Below, piece by piece: positions 35,321 to 44,145 of a stretch of 64,000 nt of DNA; the stretch's first letter is position 1, and the number at the start of each line of letters is the position of its first letter. The stretch is from contig FR899762.1 of assembly GCA_000437355.1 (NCBI GenBank), positions 62,001 through 126,000 on the forward strand. The letters run 5' to 3'. A program made the translations under genes and the position numbers. Below the pieces are notes generated by a model. It saw nothing but the letters and a program-made list of their open reading frames with translations. It did no database searches and was not told the DNA's origin. The DNA is from Firmicutes bacterium CAG:460 (GTDB lineage Bacteria > Bacillota_I > Bacilli_A > RF39 > UBA660).

Positions 35321-35818
35321 TTATTCCTTCCCTTCTAATTGTTCGGCATAAAGATTTAATCCTATTGCTAAATCTTTAACATATTGCATCATACCACCAG
35401 CAAGCATTGTAAGTAATCCTTCTCTTGATGGAATGGTAGCATATTCTTTTATTACAGCTAAATCTGCAACATTTCCACTGATAACACCTACACGGATATC
35501 TAATTTATCATGTTTCTTAGCAAATTCTGATACAATTTTAATTGGTTCAAGTAATTCTTTACCCAATAAAATTGCATTTGGTCCTTCTAAGAATTCATCT
35601 AAATTAAGATTTAATTCATCAGCAGCTCTTTTAAGTAGTGTGTTTTTATAAACCTTTACTTCTGAATCAACATTTTTAAGTTCTTTTCTTAATTCAGAAA
35701 GTTCTTCAACTGTTAATCCTTGGTATTGGAATATTATTACACTTTCACTTGACTTTAGTTTGTTAACTATTTCGTCAACAACAAGTTTCTTTTGTTCAAG
35801 AATTTTTGTGCTTGCCAT
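35321..35818 (-). CDS. rplJ: 50S ribosomal protein L10
   Basis: A 165-residue L10 that anchors L7/L12 dimers at the stalk base. It starts MASTKILEQKKLVVDEIVNKLKSSESVIIFQYQGLTVEELSELRKEL. Followed by rplL. Expression is controlled through the leader at 35819-35947. Confidence 0.97.
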   Translation of the reverse strand: MASTKILEQKKLVVDEIVNKLKSSESVIIFQYQGLTVEELSELRKELKNVDSEVKVYKNTLLKRAADELNLNLDEFLEGPNAILLGKELLEPIKIVSEFAKKHDKLDIRVGVISGNVADLAVIKEYATIPSREGLLTMLAGGMMQYVKDLAIGLNLYAEQLEGKE

Positions 35819-35947
35819 ATTCTCCTCCTTATTATATTAGAAAAGCTTCCCAAGGGAAGCTTAAAATTATCTTGTAGTTTTAAGTATCCCCTCGGTAGGA
35901 CTTATTTTTTTGCCTACTGTCTTTGGTTCTCGCTTTTTCTAATACGT
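35819..35947 (-). promoter_or_regulatory. L10 leader (autoregulatory)
   Basis: This sequence has the layout of the L10 leader: GCGAGAACCAAAGACAGTAGGC..., the conserved GTCCTACCGAGGGGATACTT near 35890-35902, and a final strong hairpin AAGCTTCCC/GGGAAGCTT (35843-35862) with a short T stretch that could act as an attenuator. L10(L12)4 binding to it limits translation of rplJ-rplL. Confidence 0.8.
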
Positions 35948-35976
35948 ATTATATTACATTTTTAATTAAATGTCAA
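35948..35976 (-). promoter_or_regulatory. rplJ promoter overlapping the rplA stop codon
   Basis: TTGACA (35971-35976), 17-base spacer, TATAAT (35948-35953) on the minus strand. The -35 box is built from the last codons of rplA (TTT GAC ATT TAA). Confidence 0.8.
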
Positions 35977-36664
35977 AACTATTTTTATCTAACTTGATTC
36001 CAGGACCCATAGTTGTTGAAATAGCAATGTTTTCAATAAATGTTCCTTTTACTGTTTGTGGTTTAGCTTTAGAAATAGTTGTAACAACATAGCTTAAGTT
36101 TTCAGCTAATTTCTTTTCATCAAATGAAACTTTACCAATTACAGTATGGATATTACCAAATTTATCATTCTTGTATGTAACCATACCTTTTTTAAGATCT
36201 TCAACAATAGCACCAACTTTAGTTGTTACTGTTCCAGTCTTAGGGTTAGGCATTAAGTTACGTGGTCCAAGAATATTACCAATTTTTCCAACTTCTGGCA
36301 TCATATCTGGTGTAGCAACTACAACATCAAAGTCAAACCAGTTTTCATTTTTGATTTTATCAAGCATATCTTTTTCCCCAACAAAATCAGCTCCAGCTTT
36401 TTTAGCTTCTTCAGCGAATGCTCCTTTAGCTATAACTAAAACTTTTTTAGATTTACCAGTTCCGTTTGGAAGTGATAAAGCTCCTTTTAATTGTTGGTCA
36501 GATTTTTTAGGGTCAATGTTTAATTTAATTGCAACATCAACTGTACTATCAAATTTAGTAACACTTGTTTCTTTAACTAATTTGATTGCATCTTCTAAAG
36601 CATATGCTTTGTTTTTATCAACGTTTTTAGATGCTTCCACATATTTTTTTCCATATTTTTTCAT
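35966..36664 (-). CDS. rplA: 50S ribosomal protein L1
   Basis: A 232-residue L1, the mobile stalk protein at the E site and translational repressor of its own operon. It starts MKKYGKKYVEASKNVDKNKAYALEDAIKLV and contains GTGKSKKVLVIAKG and GKIGNILGPRNLMPNPKTGTV. It follows rplK by about 50 bases. Confidence 0.97.
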   Translation of the reverse strand: MKKYGKKYVEASKNVDKNKAYALEDAIKLVKETSVTKFDSTVDVAIKLNIDPKKSDQQLKGALSLPNGTGKSKKVLVIAKGAFAEEAKKAGADFVGEKDMLDKIKNENWFDFDVVVATPDMMPEVGKIGNILGPRNLMPNPKTGTVTTKVGAIVEDLKKGMVTYKNDKFGNIHTVIGKVSFDEKKLAENLSYVVTTISKAKPQTVKGTFIENIAISTTMGPGIKLDKNSFDI

Positions 36665-36715
36665 AGTTTACCTCCTAACTGTGGTTCATTAAGCGGACAA
36701 TTTTTATTATTTTAA

Positions 36716-37321
36716 TTATTTTTCTTCTGTTTCTTCTTCAGATTTTTCTAAATCATCATGAGTTGGAACTTCAACGCTTGCATCAGACATTTCTTTAGCT
36801 TCTTCTTCAAGTCTTTCTAGTTCTGCTTCACGTTTAGCTTGTTCTTTTTCTTCTTCTTTTGCTTCAGCTGCTTGTTCTTCAAGTTCAGCATCATTGAAAC
36901 CTTTAACTGCAATACCCATGTTACGAGCAGTACCAGCAATAATGTTCATAGCTGCATCAACATCATAAGCATTTAAATCTGGCATTTTTTCTTCAGCGAT
37001 TTCTCTTAGTTCTTTTTCAGTAATAGTAGCTACGATTTCATTAGCTCCTTTTTTACTACCACTCTTTATTTTAGCAACTTTCTTAAGTAAGAATGCTGCT
37101 GGAGCAGTCTTAAGAACAAAATCAAAAGAACGGTCATCATAGATGGAAATTTCACATGGAACTACATCACCCATTTTGTCTCTAGTTGCTTCATTAAACT
37201 TAGTACAGAATTCTCCTAAGTTAATTCCAGCAGGCCCTAGAACTGTACCAACTGGTGGTGCAGGTGTAGCTTTTCCAGCTTCGATTTGTAATTTAATTTT
37301 CTTTACGACTTCTTTAGCCAC
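36716..37321 (-). CDS. rplK: 50S ribosomal protein L11 with acidic C-terminal extension
   Basis: L11, 201 residues, binds the GTPase-associated 23S rRNA. The first 140 residues are canonical: AKEVVKKIKLQIEAGKATPAPPVGTVLGPAGIN, PAAFLLKKVAKIKSGS and GTARNMGIAVKGF. After that there are about 60 extra residues, highly charged and coiled-coil-like (LEEQAAEAKEEEKEQAK then LERLEEEAKE), ending EEETEEK. The start is a GTG at 37321 directly after AGGAGG; the upstream in-frame ATG lies in the leader and should not be used. secE and nusG, the usual upstream genes, are not present. Confidence 0.95.
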   Translation of the reverse strand: MAKEVVKKIKLQIEAGKATPAPPVGTVLGPAGINLGEFCTKFNEATRDKMGDVVPCEISIYDDRSFDFVLKTAPAAFLLKKVAKIKSGSKKGANEIVATITEKELREIAEEKMPDLNAYDVDAAMNIIAGTARNMGIAVKGFNDAELEEQAAEAKEEEKEQAKREAELERLEEEAKEMSDASVEVPTHDDLEKSEEETEEK

Positions 37322-37400
37322 GAAAACACCTCCTATAAAAATTTTTTCGCGTAAGTGGTTATAGGGCAAGTCCGCAAGTTATCCCCTCCACTTAACAAAT
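37322..37400 (-). promoter_or_regulatory. rplK leader with L1-binding-type element
   Basis: The leader contains GTGGAGGGGATAACTTGC, then GGACTTGCCCTATAACCAC, a stem with asymmetric loops as in the L1 box (L11 leader) of Bacillota, followed by AGGAGG and the GTG start. L1 can bind here and repress rplK-rplA. Confidence 0.7.
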
Positions 37401-37538
37401 TATATTAAAAATATAAACTTGCAATTACGATAATACCACATTTTGACACATTTTACAAGAAATTTTTGCTACTTTTGTCATTTTTATTGGAAGATTTTTA
37501 AAAATATGATAGAATTAAATAAGGATGGGTGATGCATA

Positions 37539-38549
37539 ATGGCAAAATTCTTTAATCAAAAAGTTAAAAAAGGAAGAAGTAAAACTAAATCAAATAATAA
37601 TAAAGTTCTTCTAATATCTATAATTGCTGTTGTAGCTGTAATTATAATCGGTATATTAATTAGTGTATTTTTTAGAAATAGTCATGATGATGCTATTATA
37701 AAAATAAGGGATGTTATAGCTATTGAAGTTAATAATGAAAATGTTGATAAGAATTTATTTTTTGAACAACTAGAAAATGTTAAAGAAAAAGATATTAAAA
37801 TAACATATAAAAATGTTGATTTTAGTGAAGTTGGTACTTATGATGTAGTTATTAAAATATATGGTAAAAAATATAATTCTAAAATACAAATTGTAGATAC
37901 TGAAGTTCCTGAACTTGTTATTAAAGATGTTAAAATAAATATTGGTGAATCTTATAAAGCTAATGATTTTGTAAAATCTTGCCAAGATAATAGTAATAAA
38001 GATTGTATTATTGATTTTTATGATTTGAGCCTTGACCAAAAGGGCGAAAAAATAGATTATAGAAATTATACTAAAGAAGGTTCTTATGAAATATTAATTG
38101 TTGCCAGTGATGCATCTGGTAATAAAACCAGTCCAATGAAAGCTACTTTAACAATTGGTAATGATACAGTAGTAAAGCCTATAACATGTAAGTATGGTAA
38201 TGCTGAGTATGATACTACAAATATTTTAGCAGTTAATGTTACAAAAGAAGGTTGTGCTTTAGATTTAAATTTATATAATGATGAAAATGTTTTAGCACCA
38301 GTTAATGAATTGATTAAATCTGAAAACGAAAAAATAAAAAAAGAACTTAGTAAAATTAATTTAGGTGTTAAAAATATACATGTTAATAGTGAAACTGCTA
38401 CAGTACTTAATACAACTGGTAAAGGTGTTGTGGGTTATACTTTGAAATTTACTGTTTCAATAGAAAAAAATAATAATGAAGAAGTTATTGAAGAATACTA
38501 CATTAATATAAATGGTGGTAGAGAATTTATAACTAATAAATATTTATAA
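37539..38549 (+). CDS. Membrane-anchored extracellular protein with Ig-like domains
   Basis: A 336-residue protein with a basic cytosolic N-terminus, one membrane helix (about 26-48; VLLISIIAVVAVIIIGILISVFF) and an extracellular remainder. Residues about 70-205 hold two Ig-like/DUF5011-like units (DFSEVGTYDVVIKIYGKKYN and TKEGSYEILIVASDASGNKT), with two Cys pairs (CQDNSNKDC and CKYGN...GC). Function unknown; such anchors are often adhesins or wall-binding. GGATGGGTGATG precedes the ATG. Monocistronic with terminator. Confidence 0.8.
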   Translation: MAKFFNQKVKKGRSKTKSNNNKVLLISIIAVVAVIIIGILISVFFRNSHDDAIIKIRDVIAIEVNNENVDKNLFFEQLENVKEKDIKITYKNVDFSEVGTYDVVIKIYGKKYNSKIQIVDTEVPELVIKDVKINIGESYKANDFVKSCQDNSNKDCIIDFYDLSLDQKGEKIDYRNYTKEGSYEILIVASDASGNKTSPMKATLTIGNDTVVKPITCKYGNAEYDTTNILAVNVTKEGCALDLNLYNDENVLAPVNELIKSENEKIKKELSKINLGVKNIHVNSETATVLNTTGKGVVGYTLKFTVSIEKNNNEEVIEEYYININGGREFITNKYL

Positions 38550-38556
38550 TAACTTA

Positions 38557-38588
38557 AAAAGAGATTTGAAAAACAAATCTCTTTATTT
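38557..38588. terminator. Bidirectional terminator
   Basis: AAAGAGATTTG and CAAATCTCTTT arms around AAAAA, followed by ATTTTTTT; it separates convergent genes. Confidence 0.85.
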
Positions 38589-39176
38589 TTTTCTTGATAG
38601 AACTATTAATCCAGCAAATCCTAAAATTAATACTCCAAATACTATACCAATTACAATACCATCAGTTTTACTTTCTTTACTTCCTTTACATGTAATTCCA
38701 GCTACACTACATGCATCTTTAAAAGTTTTTTCTGTTACTGTAAGTTGTTTATCTTCTATTTTTTTAGCAACTATATCTGTATAATTTTCATCTTGATATG
38801 CTTTTAAGGCTTCATTAATTATTGTTTCACCTAATGAATCTTGCCATCCAAGGACATGATAAGTATTACCGATAATAACTAGTGGAATATATCCTGGGTC
38901 TTCTCCAACGTCTTTAGCTATGGCATTTGATAATTCTGAATTAGCTTTATCAGTATTTACTTGATATGTTACAATTTCAAAATAATCTTCATATGCATCA
39001 TATTTATCCCCGAAATAACTAATTAAATTGTGACAGTTTTTACATGTACTACTCCAGAATAGATAAACTTTAACTTTTTCATGGTCTGTTTTTTCTGGAA
39101 CATTTATTTTGGCACTAACATTTGGTATTAAAACAATACTTAATGCCACTAAAATTGTTAATAAGAACTTCTTCAT
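38583..39176 (-). CDS. Secreted thioredoxin-fold protein with C-terminal membrane anchor (copy 1)
   Basis: A 197-residue protein with a signal sequence (1-22), a thioredoxin-like domain with VYLFWSSTCKNCHNL (Cys45, Cys48), DGYIPLVIIGNTYHV containing the cis-Pro, and a C-terminal membrane helix (about 172-192) ending in RKK. It is oriented as an extracytoplasmic disulfide or thiol oxidoreductase. It is a paralogue of the following gene, seven bases away, from which it differs in the CxxC dipeptide (KN versus SH). Confidence 0.88.
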   Translation of the reverse strand: MKKFLLTILVALSIVLIPNVSAKINVPEKTDHEKVKVYLFWSSTCKNCHNLISYFGDKYDAYEDYFEIVTYQVNTDKANSELSNAIAKDVGEDPGYIPLVIIGNTYHVLGWQDSLGETIINEALKAYQDENYTDIVAKKIEDKQLTVTEKTFKDACSVAGITCKGSKESKTDGIVIGIVFGVLILGFAGLIVLSRKK

Positions 39177-39182
39177 TTAAAC

Positions 39183-39818
39183 CTACTTTCTTGAAATGAA
39201 TACAAGACCTGCAAAACCTAGAATTATTACACTAAATACTATAGCTATTACAGCTCCATCTGATATTTTATTGTTATCTTTAGAATAATTTTCTTCAGTT
39301 TTAGCAGCAGTTGATTGATTTTCTGGTTTTATCCCTTCAGATGTTGCAGCTTCACTGATTGTTTCAGCTGTTGGTTTTAATTTATTGCTTTTTATTGCTT
39401 TTGCAACTATATCTGTATATTTTTTATCTTGGTATGCTTCTAAGGCAGCATTAATAATTTCTTCTCCTGAATCATCTCCGAACCCTAGTAAATGATAATC
39501 ATCACCAACTACGATAAATGGAACAGCACCGTTTTCTTCTTCGCCAACTATTTTTTTAACAGCAAACATAAGATTTTGATTTGTACTATTATTCCAAGAT
39601 TCATATGTTACGATTTCAAAATAATCATCATATGTTTCATATTTATCAGCAAAGTATGTTAAAAAATCATAGCAATGTGAACATCCTGCTCCACGGAATA
39701 AATATACTTTGACCTTTTCATGGTCTGTTTTTTCTGGTAATTCTATTTTACTTGCTTTAACATTTGTTGCAAATAATAATGTGATTACACCTATAAATAA
39801 AACTATAAACTTCTTCAT
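39183..39818 (-). CDS. Secreted thioredoxin-fold protein with C-terminal membrane anchor (copy 2)
   Basis: A 211-residue paralogue of the gene at 38583-39176: signal sequence, VYLFRGAGCSHCYDFLTYF (Cys46, Cys49), AVPFIVVGDDYHLLGFGDD, an additional Asn/Thr-rich linker (about 160-182) and a C-terminal membrane helix ending FISRK. The ATG at 39818 follows CGGAGGG; a frame 13 codons longer overlaps the hydrogenase gene and has no site. It starts inside the operon TetR, hydrogenase, Trx, Trx. Confidence 0.88.
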   Translation of the reverse strand: MKKFIVLFIGVITLLFATNVKASKIELPEKTDHEKVKVYLFRGAGCSHCYDFLTYFADKYETYDDYFEIVTYESWNNSTNQNLMFAVKKIVGEEENGAVPFIVVGDDYHLLGFGDDSGEEIINAALEAYQDKKYTDIVAKAIKSNKLKPTAETISEAATSEGIKPENQSTAAKTEENYSKDNNKISDGAVIAIVFSVIILGFAGLVFISRK

Positions 39819-39837
39819 TTTTTCCCTCCGATACTTA

Positions 39838-41094
39838 TTATACTTTGTTTGTTTCATTTTGTATAGTCTTTTTTGAAATATATTTTGTATGAAGTGGTAT
39901 ATTATTCTTACTTATATAAGATATGTAAGCATCCTGAATCTTAGGATTTCTATATGCTTCTTTAATTTTTTCTTCATTATCTTTTTTATATAAACTTTGA
40001 ATTCGATTTTCACGGACTTCTTTCATATCTTTAATTGCTCCGAGTGGTTGACCCGCTCCGCCGATACATCCTCCTGGACAAGCCATTACTTCTACAAAAT
40101 CATATTTTTTTAATTCATCATATTTAGAACTTACTGTTGATAACTTGTTTATAACTGCAACTTTTAAATAGTATTTTCCAAGGTCTACAGTTGTTGTTTT
40201 AAAATCACTTTCATTACGTACTTCATCTAAATGATAAAATTTTACAGGAGCAACTTTTCCATTTATCATATAGTATGCTGTTCTTAAAACTGCTTCGGTT
40301 ACTCCACCGGAAGCCCCGAATATAAGACCACTCGTAGATGATGCCCCCATTAAAGAGTCATATTCTTCATCTTTTAAACTATTAAAATCTATATTCGTTT
40401 CACGGATTAACATAGCAAGTTCACGGGTTGTAATTACAAAATCAGTTTCAGGATGATACATTTTTTCAGTTTTCTTAGCAACACAAGGAGCTATGGCAAC
40501 AGTTATTATTTTATCTTTTGGAATATCATACATATCACTAAAATAAGTTTTTATCATTGTTGATTGCATAGATATTGGGCTTTTGCAAGAACTTAAGTTT
40601 TCTAATTGTTCAGGATGGAATTTTTCCATATATAAAACCCAGGATGGACAACAACTGGTAAAAAGAGGTGTTTTTTTATGTTTTAATCTTTCTACAAGTT
40701 CATTTGCTTCTTCCATGATTGTTAAATCTGCACCGAATGTTGTATCAAAACAATAATCAAAACCTATTTTCTTTAATGCACTTACCATTTTGCCTTCTAA
40801 AAATGTCCCACTTGGAAAACCAAATTCATCACCGATTGCTACTCTTACAGCGGGAGCAGTAAAAGCTACTACACACATATCTGTATCATTAATATAATTA
40901 AGAACTTTTTTATATTCAAATTTGGGTATTAAGGCTCCACTTGGGCATGTTAAAATACATTGTCCACAATTTATACAGTCAGCACCAATGTTATTAATAC
41001 TTTTACAAGTTTTTTTACACATACCACAATTTAAGCATTTTTCTTCAATTCTATCTATGCTTAAGTTACTTGGTTTTATTTCAATTCTATTCAT
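39838..41094 (-). CDS. hydA: [FeFe] hydrogenase, monomeric
   Basis: A 418-residue enzyme that makes or uses H2 with ferredoxin as partner. It starts with two 4Fe-4S sites (Cys20, 23, 26, 30 and Cys40, 43, 46, 50). The H-cluster motifs are L1 TSCCPSW (146-152), L2 APCVAKKTE (202-210, in place of MPC) and L3 MACPGGCIGGAGQP (337-350). FTAPAVR (78-84) is also typical. It is compact, without extra N-terminal FeS domains. The ATG overlaps the TetR stop (TAATG), so the two are translated together. It likely disposes of PFOR-derived electrons. Confidence 0.95.
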   Translation of the reverse strand: MNRIEIKPSNLSIDRIEEKCLNCGMCKKTCKSINNIGADCINCGQCILTCPSGALIPKFEYKKVLNYINDTDMCVVAFTAPAVRVAIGDEFGFPSGTFLEGKMVSALKKIGFDYCFDTTFGADLTIMEEANELVERLKHKKTPLFTSCCPSWVLYMEKFHPEQLENLSSCKSPISMQSTMIKTYFSDMYDIPKDKIITVAIAPCVAKKTEKMYHPETDFVITTRELAMLIRETNIDFNSLKDEEYDSLMGASSTSGLIFGASGGVTEAVLRTAYYMINGKVAPVKFYHLDEVRNESDFKTTTVDLGKYYLKVAVINKLSTVSSKYDELKKYDFVEVMACPGGCIGGAGQPLGAIKDMKEVRENRIQSLYKKDNEEKIKEAYRNPKIQDAYISYISKNNIPLHTKYISKKTIQNETNKV

Positions 41095-41648
41095 TATTCA
41101 CCTTTAACTAGTATTTTATAAAATTTTACTAATTTTACTAGTATTTCTTGTTCTTCAATCTTTATTTCATTTGTGGCAATTAAGGTTGCAAGTCCATTTG
41201 CATATAACCACATGTTCATAAATAAATTCTTGGCATCTTCAAAACTATAACCATGCTTATTAACAAGATTTATAATAGTACTTTGGTTCCATTTTTCATC
41301 TAAAACATTTTCGATAGATTTCCATTTTAAATTATTACTTAAAAATAAGCTAATAAATAAGTTTTTGTATTCTTGTGCAAATTCGACATAAGCAATACAT
41401 AATGTTAATAAAGCTTTTTTACTATCTATTCTACTAGTTAAAAATTCATCGTATTGATGAGCAATTTCTTTGTAAATATCTTCTTTGATTTCATCCATGT
41501 TGTTATAAATTCGATATAATGGTTTAGTTGATACTCCGAGGCGTGTTGCTAAACTTCTTGCATTAACACTGTCCCAGCCATTTTCATTGACCATTTTTAC
41601 TGCTACTTTTACAATTCTGTCTTTTGTTAATTCAACCACTGCTGGCAT
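41094..41648 (-). CDS. TetR-family regulator
   Basis: A 184-residue regulator with an N-terminal TetR HTH (about 8-55; ELTKDRIVKVAVKMVNENGWDSVNARSLATRLGVSTKPLYRIY) and a helical C-terminal domain with a TetR_C_33-like pattern. It is the first gene of the hydrogenase-thioredoxin transcript. GAGGTGGA precedes the ATG. A TATAAT box and a short dyad TTAC/GTAA lie just upstream (about 41665-41705). Probable autoregulator of the redox operon; the ligand is unknown. Confidence 0.88.
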   Translation of the reverse strand: MPAVVELTKDRIVKVAVKMVNENGWDSVNARSLATRLGVSTKPLYRIYNNMDEIKEDIYKEIAHQYDEFLTSRIDSKKALLTLCIAYVEFAQEYKNLFISLFLSNNLKWKSIENVLDEKWNQSTIINLVNKHGYSFEDAKNLFMNMWLYANGLATLIATNEIKIEEQEILVKLVKFYKILVKGE

Positions 41649-41792
41649 AAATAGTCCACCTCACTTTATTACTCTATGGTAACTTATGTTTCTATTATAT
41701 CACAACCAAAGTAGCAAAAAAAGTACTTTTGCTAAATTTTGTAAATTTTATTTGTCATAAAATTCGTATTTGGCTGTATTTTATTAATTTAA

Positions 41793-41818
41793 AAAAGCAC
41801 AAATATTAGTTTTGTGAT
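41793..41818 (-). terminator. Terminator of the symporter gene
   Basis: CACAAA and TTTGTG arms with TTTTTT after them on the minus strand; the stem overlaps the stop codon. Confidence 0.7.
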
Positions 41819-43053
41819 TTTTCTAACCAATTATTTTTTTCAACTGTTTTGGTTACTAACATAGATGATGCTGTGTCTCCGATGACATTTAATAAAGTTG
41901 CTGGGGCATCAATAATTGTTGCTATAATTGTTAAAATAGGAAGGGCAGCAACATTATAGTTTAGCATAGAAAGTATTAACATTTCACTGATTGTTCCACC
42001 GCCGATTGGAACTGCTGTTACAAGAAGAGTGGCTAAAAGAGCTATACCTAATACTTTAGTAAAATCCCCAATAGTTAAAAGAGATGTTCCAAATAAATTT
42101 ACTAAAAACATTATTTTAAATACACTACCCATGCATGAACCATCTTTATGAAAACTTGTACCTAGGGAAACTGTCGTTTCTGCAATATCATTTGGAACAC
42201 CAATTTTTTTAGTGCAACTTATATTTATTGGGACACTTGCTGCTGATGAACACGTACCAACTGCTGTTAATGCTACCGGTAAAATATTTTTCCAAAATAA
42301 TTTAATGCCCTTTTTTCTTCCTGCAATAAAGGCATATAGCGTATAAAATATAAACATAAATAAAATAGATGTAATTGTAAAAACTATAAATGTTTTTAAG
42401 AAACCTAGAGCAATTGTACTTCCGATGGAACCAACTAAATTTGCAAAATAACAACCCAGCCCAATTGGAGCATAATACATTATAATTTCAATTAATTTAT
42501 ACATTACCTCACTAAAACTCTCAAAGAAATCTGCTACTTTTCTTCCCTTAGTTCCTGCTTTATTAATAGCTAAACCTAATAAAATAGACATAATTATTAA
42601 AGCTACTAAATTATCTGTTGATAAAAGGTTAATAAATGAATTAGTTGATAAAACATTAACTGTTCTTTCTAAAATATTTATTTTTGGTGTTACATTTTCA
42701 TTATTTTTAAATGTTTCTTGGATTAAAACAGTATCTTCTTTATTTACTAAATCTATAAATGAGGTTGTTAACAGTGCAAAAAGACAAGCAATAACTGATG
42801 TTATTAAAAATATTATAAAAGTATTAATTATTATTTTACTTAATCTTTTTTTATTACTCATTTTAGATATTGATGATGTAATAGTAAAAAATATTAAAGG
42901 TACTATTATTACAAGTAAAATATTTAAAAATAAATCTCCGAGTGGTTTTACAATACTTGTTTTTTCTTTAAAAATTAATCCGCAGATTGTTCCAATTATG
43001 ACACTTACTAAAAGAATTATGGTACTTTTGTAGTTTTTTATTATTTTTTTCAA
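41806..43053 (-). CDS. Sodium/proton:dicarboxylate (amino acid) symporter
   Basis: A 415-residue DAACS-family transporter (GltP/SstT type) with eight membrane helices and two re-entrant loops. It contains LLVIIVPLIFFTITSSI, VGTCSSAASVPI, SLGTSFHKDGSCMGS and DAPATLLNVIGDTASSMLVTKTVE, which correspond to the substrate-binding HP1, TM7 and HP2-TM8 signatures. Glutamate, aspartate or serine is the likely substrate. The start is TTG at 43053 with AAGGTGAG six bases upstream; a GTG three codons before overlaps the site. Monocistronic. Confidence 0.93.
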   Translation of the reverse strand: MKKIIKNYKSTIILLVSVIIGTICGLIFKEKTSIVKPLGDLFLNILLVIIVPLIFFTITSSISKMSNKKRLSKIIINTFIIFLITSVIACLFALLTTSFIDLVNKEDTVLIQETFKNNENVTPKINILERTVNVLSTNSFINLLSTDNLVALIIMSILLGLAINKAGTKGRKVADFFESFSEVMYKLIEIIMYYAPIGLGCYFANLVGSIGSTIALGFLKTFIVFTITSILFMFIFYTLYAFIAGRKKGIKLFWKNILPVALTAVGTCSSAASVPINISCTKKIGVPNDIAETTVSLGTSFHKDGSCMGSVFKIMFLVNLFGTSLLTIGDFTKVLGIALLATLLVTAVPIGGGTISEMLILSMLNYNVAALPILTIIATIIDAPATLLNVIGDTASSMLVTKTVEKNNWLEKSQN

Positions 43054-43099
43054 ATTACTCACCTTACAAAATTATATTTGTAAGAATATTTTTTATAAC

Positions 43100-43122
43100 A
43101 AAAAAACGCTTTTAAAGCGTTA
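43100..43122 (-). terminator. Terminator of the signal peptidase gene
   Basis: AACGCT and AGCGTT arms around a short loop with TTTTTTTG after them on the minus strand. Confidence 0.75.
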
Positions 43123-43896
43123 TTTTAGAGAAGGAAGATTAAAATCATCATCTTCATCATTATCATAATATTTAATAAATGAATTATTTACTTCTGGTTT
43201 TATCTCTTCTTTTAGTTCAATTTCTTCTTGTGGTGTATATGGCAACAATTTTCTTTTCTTAAACGATATTAGTGGGCGATTTAAGAATTTACTAAACTTG
43301 CCATTGCTTTTGTTGGTTTTTAATTTTATTATTTTAAATATGTCTTTGATTATTACATAAACTGCTGGAACTAAAACACAGATTAACCAACCAGCTTTTG
43401 TTGCAAGGAAGAATTGTACTCTTCCAAGTTGAGGAATTCTTAATGCAACTTTACCAACAATATTAGCAAACTCTACATCTACTCCATCATCAACTAGATT
43501 ATAGTCACCCTTAGTAGTGTAATGATAGTTGCCACTGGCATCCTTATTTATAGCTATGACACGGTGAGTAATTGTTCCTCCGTGAACACCGGGTATACTG
43601 GAATTAAATGTAATTACATCATTTATCTTTATATCTTCAGGCTTATCAACTTTTACATCAACAACTACATCATATACATTAATATTTGGGGTCATACTTG
43701 GAGTAATTATGGTATATAAAGAGAATTTTGGTTCATGTCCACTACCTTTGGCAGCATAAATTCTTACTGCTACAAAGTAATAAACTAAAGCAACCATGAT
43801 AAGAATTAACAAAGTAAAAACCGTCCAACTGATAATAGTTGAAATAAATCTTAATGTTTCCCGAAAATTAGACTTCTTTTTTACTTCGGAGTTCAT
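43120..43896 (-). CDS. sipW: Signal peptidase I of the SipW (ER-like) type
   Basis: A 258-residue membrane protease with an N-terminal helix (about 22-44), catalytic Ser67 in ITPSMTPNI and His111 in ITHRVIAI, which replaces the Lys of ordinary bacterial signal peptidases, and NSSIPGVHGG before it. A second helix lies at about 168-188 followed by a charged cytosolic tail. The His-type catalytic dyad is that of SipW and archaeal/ER enzymes, which process biofilm fibre and pilin-like substrates. No TasA gene is next to it. A candidate substrate in this window is the surface protein at 26808-27668. Confidence 0.9.
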   Translation of the reverse strand: MNSEVKKKSNFRETLRFISTIISWTVFTLLILIMVALVYYFVAVRIYAAKGSGHEPKFSLYTIITPSMTPNINVYDVVVDVKVDKPEDIKINDVITFNSSIPGVHGGTITHRVIAINKDASGNYHYTTKGDYNLVDDGVDVEFANIVGKVALRIPQLGRVQFFLATKAGWLICVLVPAVYVIIKDIFKIIKLKTNKSNGKFSKFLNRPLISFKKRKLLPYTPQEEIELKEEIKPEVNNSFIKYYDNDEDDDFNLPSLK

Positions 43897-44008
43897 ATCA
43901 CACTTCCCTTATTCTTTTTTATTATAACCAAATATTCGACAAATAGCAATAAACATTGATAAATTTGGCGTAAAAAATAGACAATTATTGGCATTATTTT
44001 TGTTTTTT

Positions 44009-44060
44009 CATTTGAAGTGGTGTTTTGGGTGTTGCAGACCCATGCCTTAATGGTGACTAC
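44009..44060 (-). pseudogene. tRNA-Cys-like remnant
   Basis: On the minus strand, 44027-44048 matches the D-arm end and anticodon arm of the tRNA-Cys at 44329-44403 at 21 of 22 bases, including the GCA anticodon. Before it stands GTAG and after it a TTCAAAT T-loop, but neither T-stem nor acceptor stem can pair. It is a degenerate copy in the opposite orientation, 300 bases from the real gene. Confidence 0.6.
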
Positions 44061-44145
44061 TTTTGATATTTTAATTATACAACAGCATTATTTATAAAAC
44101 AGCATTATTTTCTACCAAGTAGTCAAATGTTACTGCAGTATTTAA

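Noticed and set aside
36171..36692. 173-codon plus-strand frame opposite rplA
   Set aside because: Shadow of a ribosomal protein gene in an AT-rich genome; no start signals.
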